Part shown: positions 1 to 10,000 of the stretch, one piece after another
How the letters are laid out: every line of letters starts with the position of its first letter
Numbering within the stretch: the stretch's first letter is position 1
Assembly (NCBI GenBank): GCA_002099365.1
Contig: MSED01000007.1
Coordinates: 1,550,001-1,614,000 of the forward strand
DNA: 64,000 nucleotides
Reading direction: 5' to 3'
From: Phialophora verrucosa
Taxonomy: Eukaryota > Ascomycota > Eurotiomycetes > Chaetothyriales > Herpotrichiellaceae
Notes under the pieces: generated by a model
The model's database searches: none
What the model was told of the DNA's origin: nothing
What the model saw: the letters and a program-made list of their open reading frames with translations, nothing else
Made by a program: the position numbers and the translations under genes

Positions 1-1558
1 GCGTAGAAGTGCAGGTACCAGTTTATACATCTCCAGATAGCTGATGTTCTTTCCCACGCATGTCCTGGCCCCAGCACCGAACGTAAATAGAAAGGAGTTC
101 ATATCTGACTTGGCCTTTTCGGATCCCTCGAGCCATCGCTCAGGGCGGAAGATATCACAGTCAGGGCCAAAGACTTCTTGATTCCGGTGGATCGGCCACG
201 CGCTGCAGCCAACGATCGTGCCGGCGGGGATGAAGCGACCACAGAGCTGGACGCCACCCGGCGGCACAATTCGCTCCAAGGGCAGTCCGGCAGCTGGGAA
301 GATGCGAAGAGCTTCTTTAATCACGGCATTCAGATAAAGCAACTTCTGAGACTCTTCCCAACGGACAAGCCTGGCGTCGACAAAGAGTCCATCGGTCTCA
401 GCCTCCTCGAGTTCTTCCCGTAATCGTTTCAGTTTTGCCGGGTTCTTAAGCAGGTGGTAGAAGATAGACCGCAGCGATATCGCTGTGGTGTCCGAGCCGG
501 CAAACATATTAGCCACGGTCAAGGAGAGAACTCTCCGTGGATTCATGAATTCGGGATCTTTCTGGCCCGCCTCCATAAATCGGGACAGGAAGTCCCGTCG
601 TGGGAGACTGTCTCCTGTATCCGGTTTATCGTGAGTCGAGCCGATTCGGCTCTTCATTCGCTGTTGGGCGAATGTCACCACGGGTGAAGTTGCGTTGAGT
701 AGTCCAATGCGACTGAGCCATAGTCGGATGGGATTCTTGAGTAACAGTTTATCGAGAATTGGCATCTGTCCAGCCTTTGAAAGTGCCGTGTTAGCATCAC
801 TGGAGGCTCCCATTGGCATTGCGGGCGCTGAACTCACAACGGCAAAATATTTCAGTGTTGTTTCAGCGTTTGCGATAATTTGATCCACGTCCTTCCCATT
901 GTCGACAAAGCCCAAACGCATGGAGTAGGTAAGTTCGCCGATAACATCAAATGCGTAATACTGAAGCCAGGTAGCAAAGTCGCAAATGCCTTCCGGGCCG
1001 GGCTTGTCGGCGTACCGGTTCGAGATCTGTTTGATGAACTCCCTCGAGGTTGAATCGACGAATGGCTCAAATTGAACTAGGGTGCTCATGGCGTAAGCGT
1101 TGGAAACGGCTCGTCGAAGTTTGGCGTGATATTTCTCATCGACAGTATTGAACATGCCCTGTAAGAAGTGGCCTTCTCTCGTGATGGTTTGTTGGACCGG
1201 GTAGAAGCCAGACTTTTGCTGGATTAGCGCTATGAAGCTGTAACCAAACCCACCCCAATCATACCTTTACGAAGCCCGAATTGAGAGCATATATCACTTT
1301 GATCGCCTCTGGATCTGAGATGGACACCATGTTTGGACCTAGCCGTACCGCCGGTCCATATTTCTCATGCAACTTGATATGAGCGAGATGAGGGTGGCCC
1401 TTCCATACCAGAATGGTACGCCAGAGGTCGGAGAATCCAGCCAGAAATGGGCCGGGAATTTGAGAGATACCATATCCATATCTGTTGTGCAAAAGGGATG
1501 CCAGGAAGATGACCCCGAGAAATGGAACGAAGAGAGTTGACAATGAGTCCACAAGCAT
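1..1558 (-). CDS. Cytochrome P450 monooxygenase (3' end cut off by window edge)
   Basis: Microsomal P450, expected to oxidise a small lipophilic substrate using a CPR reductase partner at the ER membrane. The model starts at the ATG at 1558, which opens a hydrophobic anchor (MLVDSLSTLFVPFLG) followed by a proline hinge with IPGP. An in-frame upstream ATG at 1699 would place a charged stretch before the anchor, so I prefer 1558. After a probable intron of about 47 nt near 1200-1250 come a C-helix region (KLRRAVSNAYAMS), an I-helix with AGSDTT, the ExxR motif in KEALR, and the heme loop FGAGARTCVGKN with its cysteine near the window start. Only the last few dozen residues are missing. The loop continues as ISYLEM, as in pisatin-demethylase-like fungal P450s; the substrate is unknown. 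Transcribed away from the PRISE reductase, in the same orientation. Confidence 0.93.
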
Positions 1559-1735
1559 CGTGGCGGCTGTTGACGGTTGAGTAGAACAGACAACTTTGAT
1601 CTTCGTGGGCAGAAAGAGAGAATGAATATCAATTAATATCTTTCTTTTCCTGGACAACCAATAGACGGCCATATAGAGAGCGGACATCTCAACGGGCATC
1701 GCGGTGGAGGTTCATCGGATGAATCGTAAGCGTCT

Positions 1736-1752
1736 CCGGTCGGCCAGACCGG
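1736..1752. promoter_or_regulatory. CCGGTC-N5-GACCGG inverted repeat upstream of the first P450
   Basis: A perfect 6-bp inverted repeat with a 5-bp spacer lies about 180 bp upstream of the P450 start, in the 420-bp gap to the PRISE reductase gene. Each arm contains CGG/CCG, the half-site typically contacted by Zn2Cys6 dimers. Two such regulators are encoded in this cluster. That they bind here is inference. Confidence 0.4.
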
Positions 1753-1979
1753 GCTGGGAGAGTCAGCCGTGCCACATGCCCCGTCACAAACAGTGCGACG
1801 CTTCGACGAGGAGTGAGAGACTAAGCCGCCTGGGTCCTTAAAACGTCTTCTACGCTTGACCGTGTCACCACCGGTTACTAACCTATCTGTGGACTTTGTT
1901 CCATTTCGATGGTCAAATTGAATAAAGCTCCATCGATATGGCTTTCCCTGGGAAACCCATTCTATGTGTCTCGCCGCTG

Positions 1980-3352
1980 TTAATTCCGCTGAGGCGGTGG
2001 GAGGATGCCCGCGTTCTCCAGCGACTTGAAAGTCGTGAAATAGTTCTCGTGAGTATCTTCATGATGCGTCCAACCGAATTTTCTCGCTTTAGTCATGGAC
2101 GATGTGGTCTGCCATGACCTGCCAAATGCCCACATCTCCGCCTCCCAAGACGTCCAATCCCACGCCTCGAGCTTGCCACCATACTTGGCTACGATTGCCT
2201 CCCACACAGGTCGCTTGTCCTTGGCCCATTCCGCCACATCGAACTCTGTCGTCAGTGTGTCGAACTGTCCGGCGGCCCGATGCCATTCCTGTGAAGTGCA
2301 CTGCAACGCCGGGATCAGCAAGGCTGGATATGCTTGTCAGTCATACGAGTCACCGACCTGTGTCCCATAATACGCGGCGATTTCAGGCCAAAGGTTTCTC
2401 CACACGAATAGATCGCCATTGACGTAGTTGAACGCCTCGTCTTTGGTGTGCTCCTGGGTCGTTGCCCAAACGGACATTTTGGCGAGCCCAGTGGAAGACG
2501 ATTTGTCATCGAGCACATTCCACATGTATTCGTTTCCAAAGAATCGAACAGGCTCGTTCAATTCGCGACAGACCAGGTTGTAGATGGCAAGGGTGAGAGC
2601 CTCAGACATGCCCGAACCTATGCATAGATGAGAAAATCAGGGACACCTGGGAGGAGAAAGAGGAATCAAACGTACCATGTGGCGTAAATCCAACGATGCC
2701 GTTAGGCCGGATGACGTTCCAGTGCCAGGTCTTGCGTTTTTGTTGCACCGCGAACAGGTGATCCTCCTGCGGGAAGTAGAAGTTGTACTCGTCTGTATAA
2801 CGAGGTCTATCCTCCTTACTGGGCTGATTGACAGGGCCAATGTGCACACCATAGTGCTAATCGAGGTCAACGGATGCCGACTGCGTTGCAAAGTCAAGGG
2901 AACTTACTTTTCCCCCGGTCTGGAGGACCACCCTTTCCAGATTAGGGCTGATACTGTCCACCGTATCCAGGAAATTCTTGAACAAGGGCACGTTGGCGTC
3001 ACGCAGATGTTTGAAGTCCGAGGTGTGGACATAGGATGTGAAGAAGGCATGCGTCACATCTTTGCACAAGGTCCCAAGCTGCTTTGCCAGGGTTTCGACG
3101 GGGTTGAGAAAATCTGCTGCCACAAACGTCACGCGAGGATCGATCCAATACGTCGCCAGCGGCCGTCTGGACGTGACAATGATCTGTGACCTGAGCCCTC
3201 GTTAGTGAAGTCCCACTCTGTGTCGTCGCCTGACTGGGGTCGCTTTCAAACCATTCAGACTCAGGCTGTTTGCACAAGTGCTCAACGATTGCATGGCCAC
3301 TGATGCCATTGGCGCCGGTCACCAATGCGACTTTGCCCTTGGGAAGTGGCAT
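1980..3352 (-). CDS. PRISE-type NAD(P)H enone reductase (atypical short-chain dehydrogenase)
   Basis: Member of the progesterone 5-beta-reductase/iridoid synthase-like (PRISE) branch of the SDR superfamily, which reduces activated C=C bonds with NADPH. The start at 3352 gives MPLPKGKVALVTG, followed by the nucleotide-binding motif TGANGISG. Introns can be placed so that reading resumes at IIVTSRRPL, then VTFVAADFLNP, then LQTGGK joined to HYGVHIGP, which preserves the family lysine region. Then come NFYFPQED (family NFYYxxED, second Tyr replaced by Phe), WNVIRPNGIVGF, and the C-terminal block KARKFGWT...GILPP. The first intron appears to use a weak donor (GTTTGA). It lies head to tail with the first P450. 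In the cluster it could reduce a conjugated double bond of the substrate or of a ring-cleavage product. The family is clear; the substrate is not. Confidence 0.88.
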
Positions 3353-4075
3353 GGCGGATGTCACTGATGGACTCGCTGGTCGACTGATCTGATCGGGAAC
3401 CACCCAATAGCTGGGATTGTCAATGGAGATCAGATTTCGTGGAATGGAGGCCAAATTCCTGTCCACGAAACAAGGAGTGAACGAGACAACATGGCCCTTC
3501 TAAACAAATCGTCGGCCACATGTGGGAAGGGGCAAAGTCCGCAGTTCGGCGTTGTGGACTTTCACTGGAGAAACCCACTGGACCATTGCGCCCCGGAGGC
3601 AAAATCAAAATCTCCCAGGAAACCCCGGGTCTCCCCACAGCTGGGGCACAGCCTCTGGAATACACGGGTAGGCTCTCCCGTCCTTCGTGATGAAGAAGCA
3701 CCAAGCATGTCCGACGGAGAGGGCACCCTTGACCCTCCTGGCCCTCCCCATGCCCGCAGGATGGATGATCTAGGCTCTACAGTCGACGGACTATGTACAG
3801 AAATGATAGGTCTCGCCAAGACACATGCTCCGGGGGGAAGACACTCGGGCCCCGGCCCAGCCCCCGCATCTCCAAGGCATCCCAGCCAACTCCGGCCCTG
3901 CTTCTCCTTCTCGTCCTGATCTCACTCTTCCCAAAGTCGTGTCGGAGTGAAAGCCTGGGATGTGAGGACGCATTCCAACGCGTTCATTGACTGCCTGCCT
4001 GCCTGCCTGCCTGCCTGCCTACCACCCTTTGGGCACTACACTATGAAGCCCGTCTTTCAAGTTCTGCTCAGATAG
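3353..4075. promoter_or_regulatory. Divergent intergenic region between PRISE reductase and C2H2/Zn2Cys6 regulator
   Basis: About 720 bp between the two divergently read genes. It holds some chance open frames but none with recognisable similarity or composition. It must contain the promoters of both genes. The only obvious structure is the tetranucleotide repeat at 3991-4020. Confidence 0.6.
3991..4020. repeat. (CTGC)n microsatellite
   Basis: Thirty bases of uninterrupted CTGC tetranucleotide repeat (7.5 units), about 55 bp upstream of the presumed start of the zinc-finger regulator, so probably within its 5' UTR or promoter. Length variation is expected between isolates. Confidence 0.95.
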
Positions 4076-7000
4076 ATGGTCGCCGCAAGCTATGCGATGA
4101 TGGTGTTCTGTACATACTGTGGACGCGAGTTCGTCCGCGATGAACACCTTCAGCGACACATATTGATCCGTGAGTCGCAAATCCCGCTCGTTCGTCCACG
4201 CCGTGGCAGAGTCGTCACTCACGGATCCTGCTCCGGACAGATACCAACACTCGTCCTTTCAAGTGCAGCATATGTCACATGACATTCAACCGCAAGTAAG
4301 TACCAGTTACTATCTTCAAAAGATCGGGAATGCAGTCGACGATGCTCACATTTCCCTACCTCGGTTAGAGACGTGGCACAGAAGCACTATGCGGTGCATA
4401 CAAGGGGCACGATAGGTGGTCAATCCTCCACCACGACAGATAACGGTTCTGCGCCAGTCACAACTCTATCAATCGCTTGTGCCAGCTGCTCCAAACACAA
4501 GACCAAATGTGATCGGCAAATCTCTTGCGGACGGTGCCGCTCGAAAGGCATCAAGTGTGTGCCGCGGCCGCCGCTGAGGGCTCGACGACCTGCTCCAGAG
4601 GCAAGCTCCAACATAATAGAGCTCAATCCGCTCAGGCCGGGGAGCTCAGATCCCTTAGCCAGCAATCCAGCTGGGGTGATACAAGGGGAAGCGCATGCTT
4701 CCGACATGAGTATCTTTGATCAAAACACAGCTGCTCTGGCAGATTCAAGCGCGCATGATCCCCGGCACTGCGAGCTTGAGCAGACGGATGGTAGTGTTCA
4801 ATATGATGAAACGACTCCGACTACGTCAGGGTCAGACAATCGACATTGCGAGGAGGCTGCTGGGCCGACCACGAAGGCGCCCACTGAGAGTCATGCCGAA
4901 GAACAACTTCTGGTACCGTCAGACCTGCTTGCGCCGACGAACATCGATGCTGGGGAATTAAATTGGGCAGACCTGTTTTTGAGCTCTTTGGACCAACTTC
5001 GGCCCGTACCCTCGCCGTATAGTTGGCCAGAGATACTTGGTGACCTGGCAACACCATTGCAGGACTCTGATCCCTTTCTAGAGAGCCCCATGAGCTCCTC
5101 CCTGGTTCTGCCCACTGCAGGAAACCAGCGAACTCCTGACCCTTGTCAGAACAGGTCGATTCAAGGCGAGGCCGACTTTCTCTCCTTCAGCCCTGCCGTG
5201 CTCGGCAATCTCCCAAGCTTTGACGAATTTGGCTTCCCGTCTCCTCACAATAGCGACAAGATCCTGGTTTCGAGAGTGGGTAGCCCAAACGTCCGATCCA
5301 CGGTGATAAACCAGGAAGCTTTCCGCCGAAGCCGGCTTGGTGAGGATGAAAATGTGCTCATCCGACCTGGCGAGAATATTGCTTGCCTTGGTGAGAACTT
5401 TGCCGATACGTCTCCGTGGTCACACGCCCTCGATGCGTGGCGAGACCAACACTTTTCTGTCCAAGAGACTTTCGCCAATATTTCCTTTAGTGAGACTACT
5501 CGTGAACGCATGTCCGGAATCGCACAGTCCTTTTTCGCCCTGGCACTCGACACATTGAGCCTCAAAGCCAAATCTGGCTCTCGGTTGTTCCTCAAACTGA
5601 GGAAGCATAGCTCCTCGAGGATCCTGTTGCTGCCTCCGAGTTCCATCCTACACAGATATCTTGAAACTTACCTGACGAATTTCGAGCCCTACTACCGGTT
5701 GATCTCAGAACGGAGGCTTGATCCGAACATGATAATAAATAACGACCAGGAAGAAATTGCTGTCATCTTACTACTTTTGATAATAGCCTATGGCTCCATG
5801 CGAGATTCCGCTCTAAAGGCCCGCCGTCTTTCGCTCGGGCTGCTGGAAATGTGCACCTTGGCTCTCTTCAAGCTACTTGACAAGGATGCGGCCACGCCGC
5901 GGAGTGCCCTGACTGTGCACTGTGGTATTCAGTGTATTTACCAGACAGCCTTCAGCGGCGATAAGTACCTGATGAACTCCACCCTCGGTCACATCCACAT
6001 GTACATTTGCGTAAGTTCCCTCTGCAACGGCTCGGGGCTATTGAAAATGTCAGACACTTACAATGCGATGACTTATCCTGCACAGAATGCCAGAAACGCT
6101 CGCATCTTCGCTCGTCCACCAACGGACAAGATGGAATTCCTTGATGCAGAAGGAGACCACGAGCAAGCTTGGAAATCTTGGATCCATTACGAATATCTGT
6201 CAAGGTCTGTTAATATCTCTCCATAATTGATTGGAACCCGATCGCTGATTCGTCCCGTGCAGGCTCGCATACAGCTGCGGCATGATTGATCAGGAAATAA
6301 ACCTCCTCTTTGATGGCAACCTCTCGCTTGCAATTCACGAACTTGAGAGGCCGATGCCAGAGTCCGAAGACCTATGGCTGGCGAACGACCCGGATGTTTG
6401 GTGGCAACTCTACAGGCAGCGTCACAGTCCGCATCCTGGCACTGGTAGATCTGCACAGCCACGGCAGCAGTCCCTTCGCGAGCTCTTCCAGTCACTCTTG
6501 GAGGACAAGATCGATCACTGGCACGATCCTGTGAGCATTCTCCGTTTGCGGCTGCTCTTGTACCCGATTCAGATACTAATCTCCCAACTCTGCGAGCTCT
6601 TTCTCTGCCTTCCAACCGAGCCTGGCAAAACGCTGGCTGCTCGTCCTTGTCGGACTTCGTCGATGTTGCGGCTGGACGAGATCAGGCTTCTGCTGCGGAC
6701 CTGGAACAAGTCATTCCGCAGACTGGTCCCGAACGGAACTCGTGAATGCTCTCTGAAGAATCTGACAGCCATCCTCTATCACATCCTGAATCTCAATCTA
6801 GCTGTCTCGTTTGTGCACCTGGAAAGATCTGCGCAAACGCAAGATGGACGCACTTCTCTCGAAAGGGACGGACTAAATGGTCCATGGATCCGGTTTCCTC
6901 AGGAAGCAATATTCCATTGCGGTCAGATCCTTCGGACGATTCGCGAGACGCCTCACGAGCTTCGACCATTGTGGTGGCCAGGTGCGGTCTACCGAGTCGC

Positions 7001-7325
7001 GATCGTCCTTTGGGCCATCAGTGTCACACATATAGCGAACAAAGCGACTGCCATTTCCGAGCCCGCCCCGGAGCTGATCATTGACACCGTGCCGCCGGAT
7101 GACGTGGCGTGGCAAGCTTTCATCAAATACGACCGAGGATCGCCGCGACTCACGGCACGTAAGGGACCGTCCATCTCTCTCCAAGACTCGAGTGGGATTT
7201 TCGAGGAATGCATAGCACTTCTCAGAGCCGATCCAGCTTTGTCACCCTATGGAGCAGGATTTGCGTTGAAGCTTGAGCGTCTGCTCGTCACAAAGTCCCG
7301 TGTGGACTGGGCTGTTCCTCACTAG
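4076..7325 (+). CDS. Fungal transcription factor with two C2H2 fingers plus a Zn2Cys6 cluster
   Basis: Likely pathway regulator. Splicing at 4170-4240 and 4296-4368 joins three short exons into two textbook C2H2 fingers: C12/C15/H28/H32 and C40/C43/H56/H60, with linker HTNTRPFKC. These are followed directly by a Zn2Cys6 binuclear cluster with cysteines at 87, 90, 97, 103, 106 and 113. The long middle and C-terminal part resembles the fungal-specific regulator domain (PF04082-like). Two further introns are placed at 6011-6085 (75 nt, in frame, no stop) and 6205-6262, the latter joining YLSR to LAYSCG. The start at 4076 is the first in-frame ATG; 4097 is an alternative. The C-terminal half is clearly paralogous to the regulator at 16404-19123. 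Hybrid C2H2/Zn2Cys6 regulators are known in fungi but are a minority. Target genes are unknown; the neighbouring cluster is the natural candidate. Confidence 0.9.
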
Positions 7326-7567
7326 GCGTGAAGCCCATGACTGAGAAATTCTGGGAATAACACAGCACAAATTAAGGACAGAGTAGTGAGTTCTCTGGGA
7401 GCGCCTTACATACTATGCGTCGTCTGCCCCAGAGGGTACAGAGTGATGAAGGCTATATTCTCGTCCGAGTTGCTCATCCCTTCGCATGGCGTCTTTGTTT
7501 ATCTCTTGCAACTGCGTTTGCTGTCTCACCGACTGCGACGTGGACCATTGGGGCGTAGCGACACAGA

Positions 7568-9337
7568 CTAGTAGGTGTACAGAAAACCTTCCACACCGTT
7601 GATGACCTTTCCGCCGTGTTGAGCCCTCTGGTTCGCCCTGTAGAACTTCAAGGTCAACAGGGGCACGATCAGGAGGACAAGTCCGTTTGCGGTCATGCAA
7701 GCCCAGATACCAGGTCGATAGAGCGGCGCATCCTGAAGGCGAAACACAAGGCTACCGATGACACCTCCCACTCCGCCAGCGCCGACGACTGTCGCCGAGG
7801 AGAATGCACGCCTCCATTGACCACGTATGTTATTCGCCTGCCAGGCAAGAACACAAGGGATGTTGGCCTGACCCATGGCTGTGGAAATGAAAGAGCCAAA
7901 GTAGCGAACACCAGGGCTATGGGCATAACCTAGGAGCGCGAGACCTGGAACATGATAGCTCAAACTTAGCCTGGTGTGTCGTTCAACGACAGGGTGGATG
8001 CCGGGAGGATGGTCGGCTTACCGATGAACATTGCGCAGCAATTGAACGCCAGGATCGGACTGCGAAGATGATACTTATCTCCCAGCCACCCTTGAATAAT
8101 CATGACAATACAAGAGAAAATCCAGGGAGGTGCGGTGAGGCATTGAGATGCCGCGATCTCAAAACCCATGCCAGTGTTCAGAATGATTGGGAGGAAGGTC
8201 ACACTCGAGACGATAGTGACAGTCGTCAGGCCGAAAATACTGGCGAACCCCCAGATTTTCAGGTCAAGACCATATCTCAAGTAAGTGCCCAGGTGAAATC
8301 TAGGAAGTTTATTAGTTCTGCTGTGTTTGCCAGAAACAATCGAACTTGAACCTTGTGGTGGAACGGGGGAGAAATGCTCTTACGGTTCTGCAATAACGTC
8401 GCGTCTATCTTTCTCCAACCGCGCAACCACAAAATCCACCTCGTTTTTGTTCAGGAATCGGAGAAGGAACGTCCTTGTTGCGTTTTCCGGAAACTCGACC
8501 AGAAGGATGTAAGCACCGATGCCGATTGCCACGGTCAAGGCACCATAGAGGATAAAGATCCACCTCCACCCAGCAATCCCTGGGAGAACGCCCGGTTCGA
8601 TGCCGGGGTTGGCTTCGGTCGGTCCATAATGCTGCCCCCACCAGCTGGGCCCGGATCCATGGTTCTTCAGCTGGGAGATGCCATAGCCCAGAATCCCACT
8701 GAAGGCGGACACGAAGATGCCTACCACAATGAAGGCCGCATATCTCGTTTGGACTTCATAGCGCACATACCAGCAGCTCAGAAGATAAACGCAACCTTGC
8801 CGCCAACATTGTAAGTACAGATCTCACCGGCGTTGTGTCATCCACGGGGAAGTCGTGATCCAAAACGTGAAAGGGGCGCTTACCTGGGACAAGCCCAGCT
8901 TCAAAGACACCAAGCAGCACCCGCAAGCCGACCAGAGCTGACCATTCCTTCACGAAGCCAAAACAGATCATGACCGCACCCCACAGCAGGCCTATCGTGG
9001 CCAGGAATATTCGGGGTCCGATCTTTCTCATGATTACCACCGCCGCTGGTTGGAACAGAGTGTACGTGACCCAGAACACGAGGGCGATGGTGGAGTAGCG
9101 AGCGCTAGTCAGTTGAAGGTCCACACCCATCCCCGCGATGTTGGCAATGCCCAAGTTGTTTCGATCAAGTAGAGAGATGCAATAGAGCGTTCCCAGGGTG
9201 AGCACGAGACGTCGATCGATCCGATGCTTGAGCTTTTGCTCTTCTGGAGTGAAGACGCTGATTCGAGCTTCCAGCTCGTCTTGCTCGAGTCTTTCCTCGT
9301 GGACTTTGTCCTCTACGACATGGTCAGCTTTCGACAT
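7568..9337 (-). CDS. MFS transporter, allantoate permease (Dal5/ACS) type
   Basis: Plasma-membrane proton symporter of the anion:cation symporter branch of the major facilitator superfamily, which typically carries organic acids such as allantoate, nicotinate, pantothenate or aromatic carboxylates. The start at 9337 (MSKADHVVEDK) gives a short acidic cytosolic N-terminus, then RIDRRLVLTLGTLY, the family signature LDRNNLGIANIAG, and a TM4-5 motif GLRVLLGVFEAGLVPG. Later exons carry WRWIFILYG, the mid-loop and the C-terminal six helices (QWRRAFSSATVVGAGGVGG), ending in GFLYTY. At least three introns are needed, near 8770-8880, 8290-8380 and 7960-7980. It lies convergent with the zinc-finger regulator. 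The likely role is import of the acid that the cluster degrades; export cannot be excluded. Confidence 0.9.
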
Positions 9338-9470
9338 TGTCGTCAGTAGCGAGGTATAGTAATTGCCGGGTGGTAGGTCGTAGGCAACGCCGGGGGTTTG
9401 GTGTCTAGGAGAGCACAGGCAATGCTTGGGGGGACAGGCACTTTGATACGCTGAAAAGCGGGCCCGATTC

Positions 9471-9501
9471 CCCCGGACGAAACAATCACACGAGTCCGGG
9501 G
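9471..9501. promoter_or_regulatory. CCCCGGAC-N15-GTCCGGGG inverted repeat upstream of MFS gene
   Basis: Perfect 8-bp inverted arms (9471-9478 and 9494-9501) separated by 15 bp, about 135 bp upstream of the MFS start codon. The arms contain CGG/CCG triplets, as in Zn2Cys6 operator sites. The surrounding 9338-10000 region holds no gene I can recognise; it comprises the MFS promoter and the 3' flank of the esterase. Confidence 0.45.
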
Positions 9502-10000
9502 CCAAGGGTGGGGGATTGTAAATTCGGCCATTGCCTGCCGTGTCCGCGGATGTGTCCCCTCCAAAGGTCCGATATGTATCAGCGTCGATAGGGTATGTGA
9601 TACGATACGATACAGTCCGATCATGAAAATATCTGTTGTCCATGCCCCCAGACTCGCGTAGTCCGGGCATGATTTCGCGATCCTCGACTCCGGTTGACGT
9701 GGGGTTAGTTAGGGTAAAGACGACCTCGAGTTTTGAAATTTGTGGATACTTGTCGTGTTGCTCGTAGAAACATCACCATCCTTCGGACATATCTAGATCA
9801 CGGGGGTGAGTCTCGGCAACCTTGGACAAATGTGCATGTCATGCGAACGAATTTGGGTCCTGCTTATCGTCTGGCACATTTTCGTAGTAAATAGTGCTAG
9901 CGGCAGAGGCCAAGGAACGGTTCCAAGCTTGAAACGGGGCGTGATCAAGCCATTTGATGGCAAGCATACGACAGCGTCTAGACGTGATTGCTGGCTTCGC

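Noticed and set aside
3491..3919. 142-codon plus-strand open frame upstream of the hybrid regulator
   Set aside because: No family similarity, Pro/Ser-rich composition typical of GC-rich spacer, and it overlaps the promoter gap between two divergent genes.
4373..6226. Start of the hybrid regulator at ATG 4373
   Set aside because: This ATG falls inside the second C2H2 finger; the upstream exons restore two perfect fingers in phase, so the earlier start is much better supported.
9338..9670. N-terminal extension of the MFS transporter up to 9670
   Set aside because: The extra residues show no similarity to transporter N-termini, and a normal family start exists at 9337.
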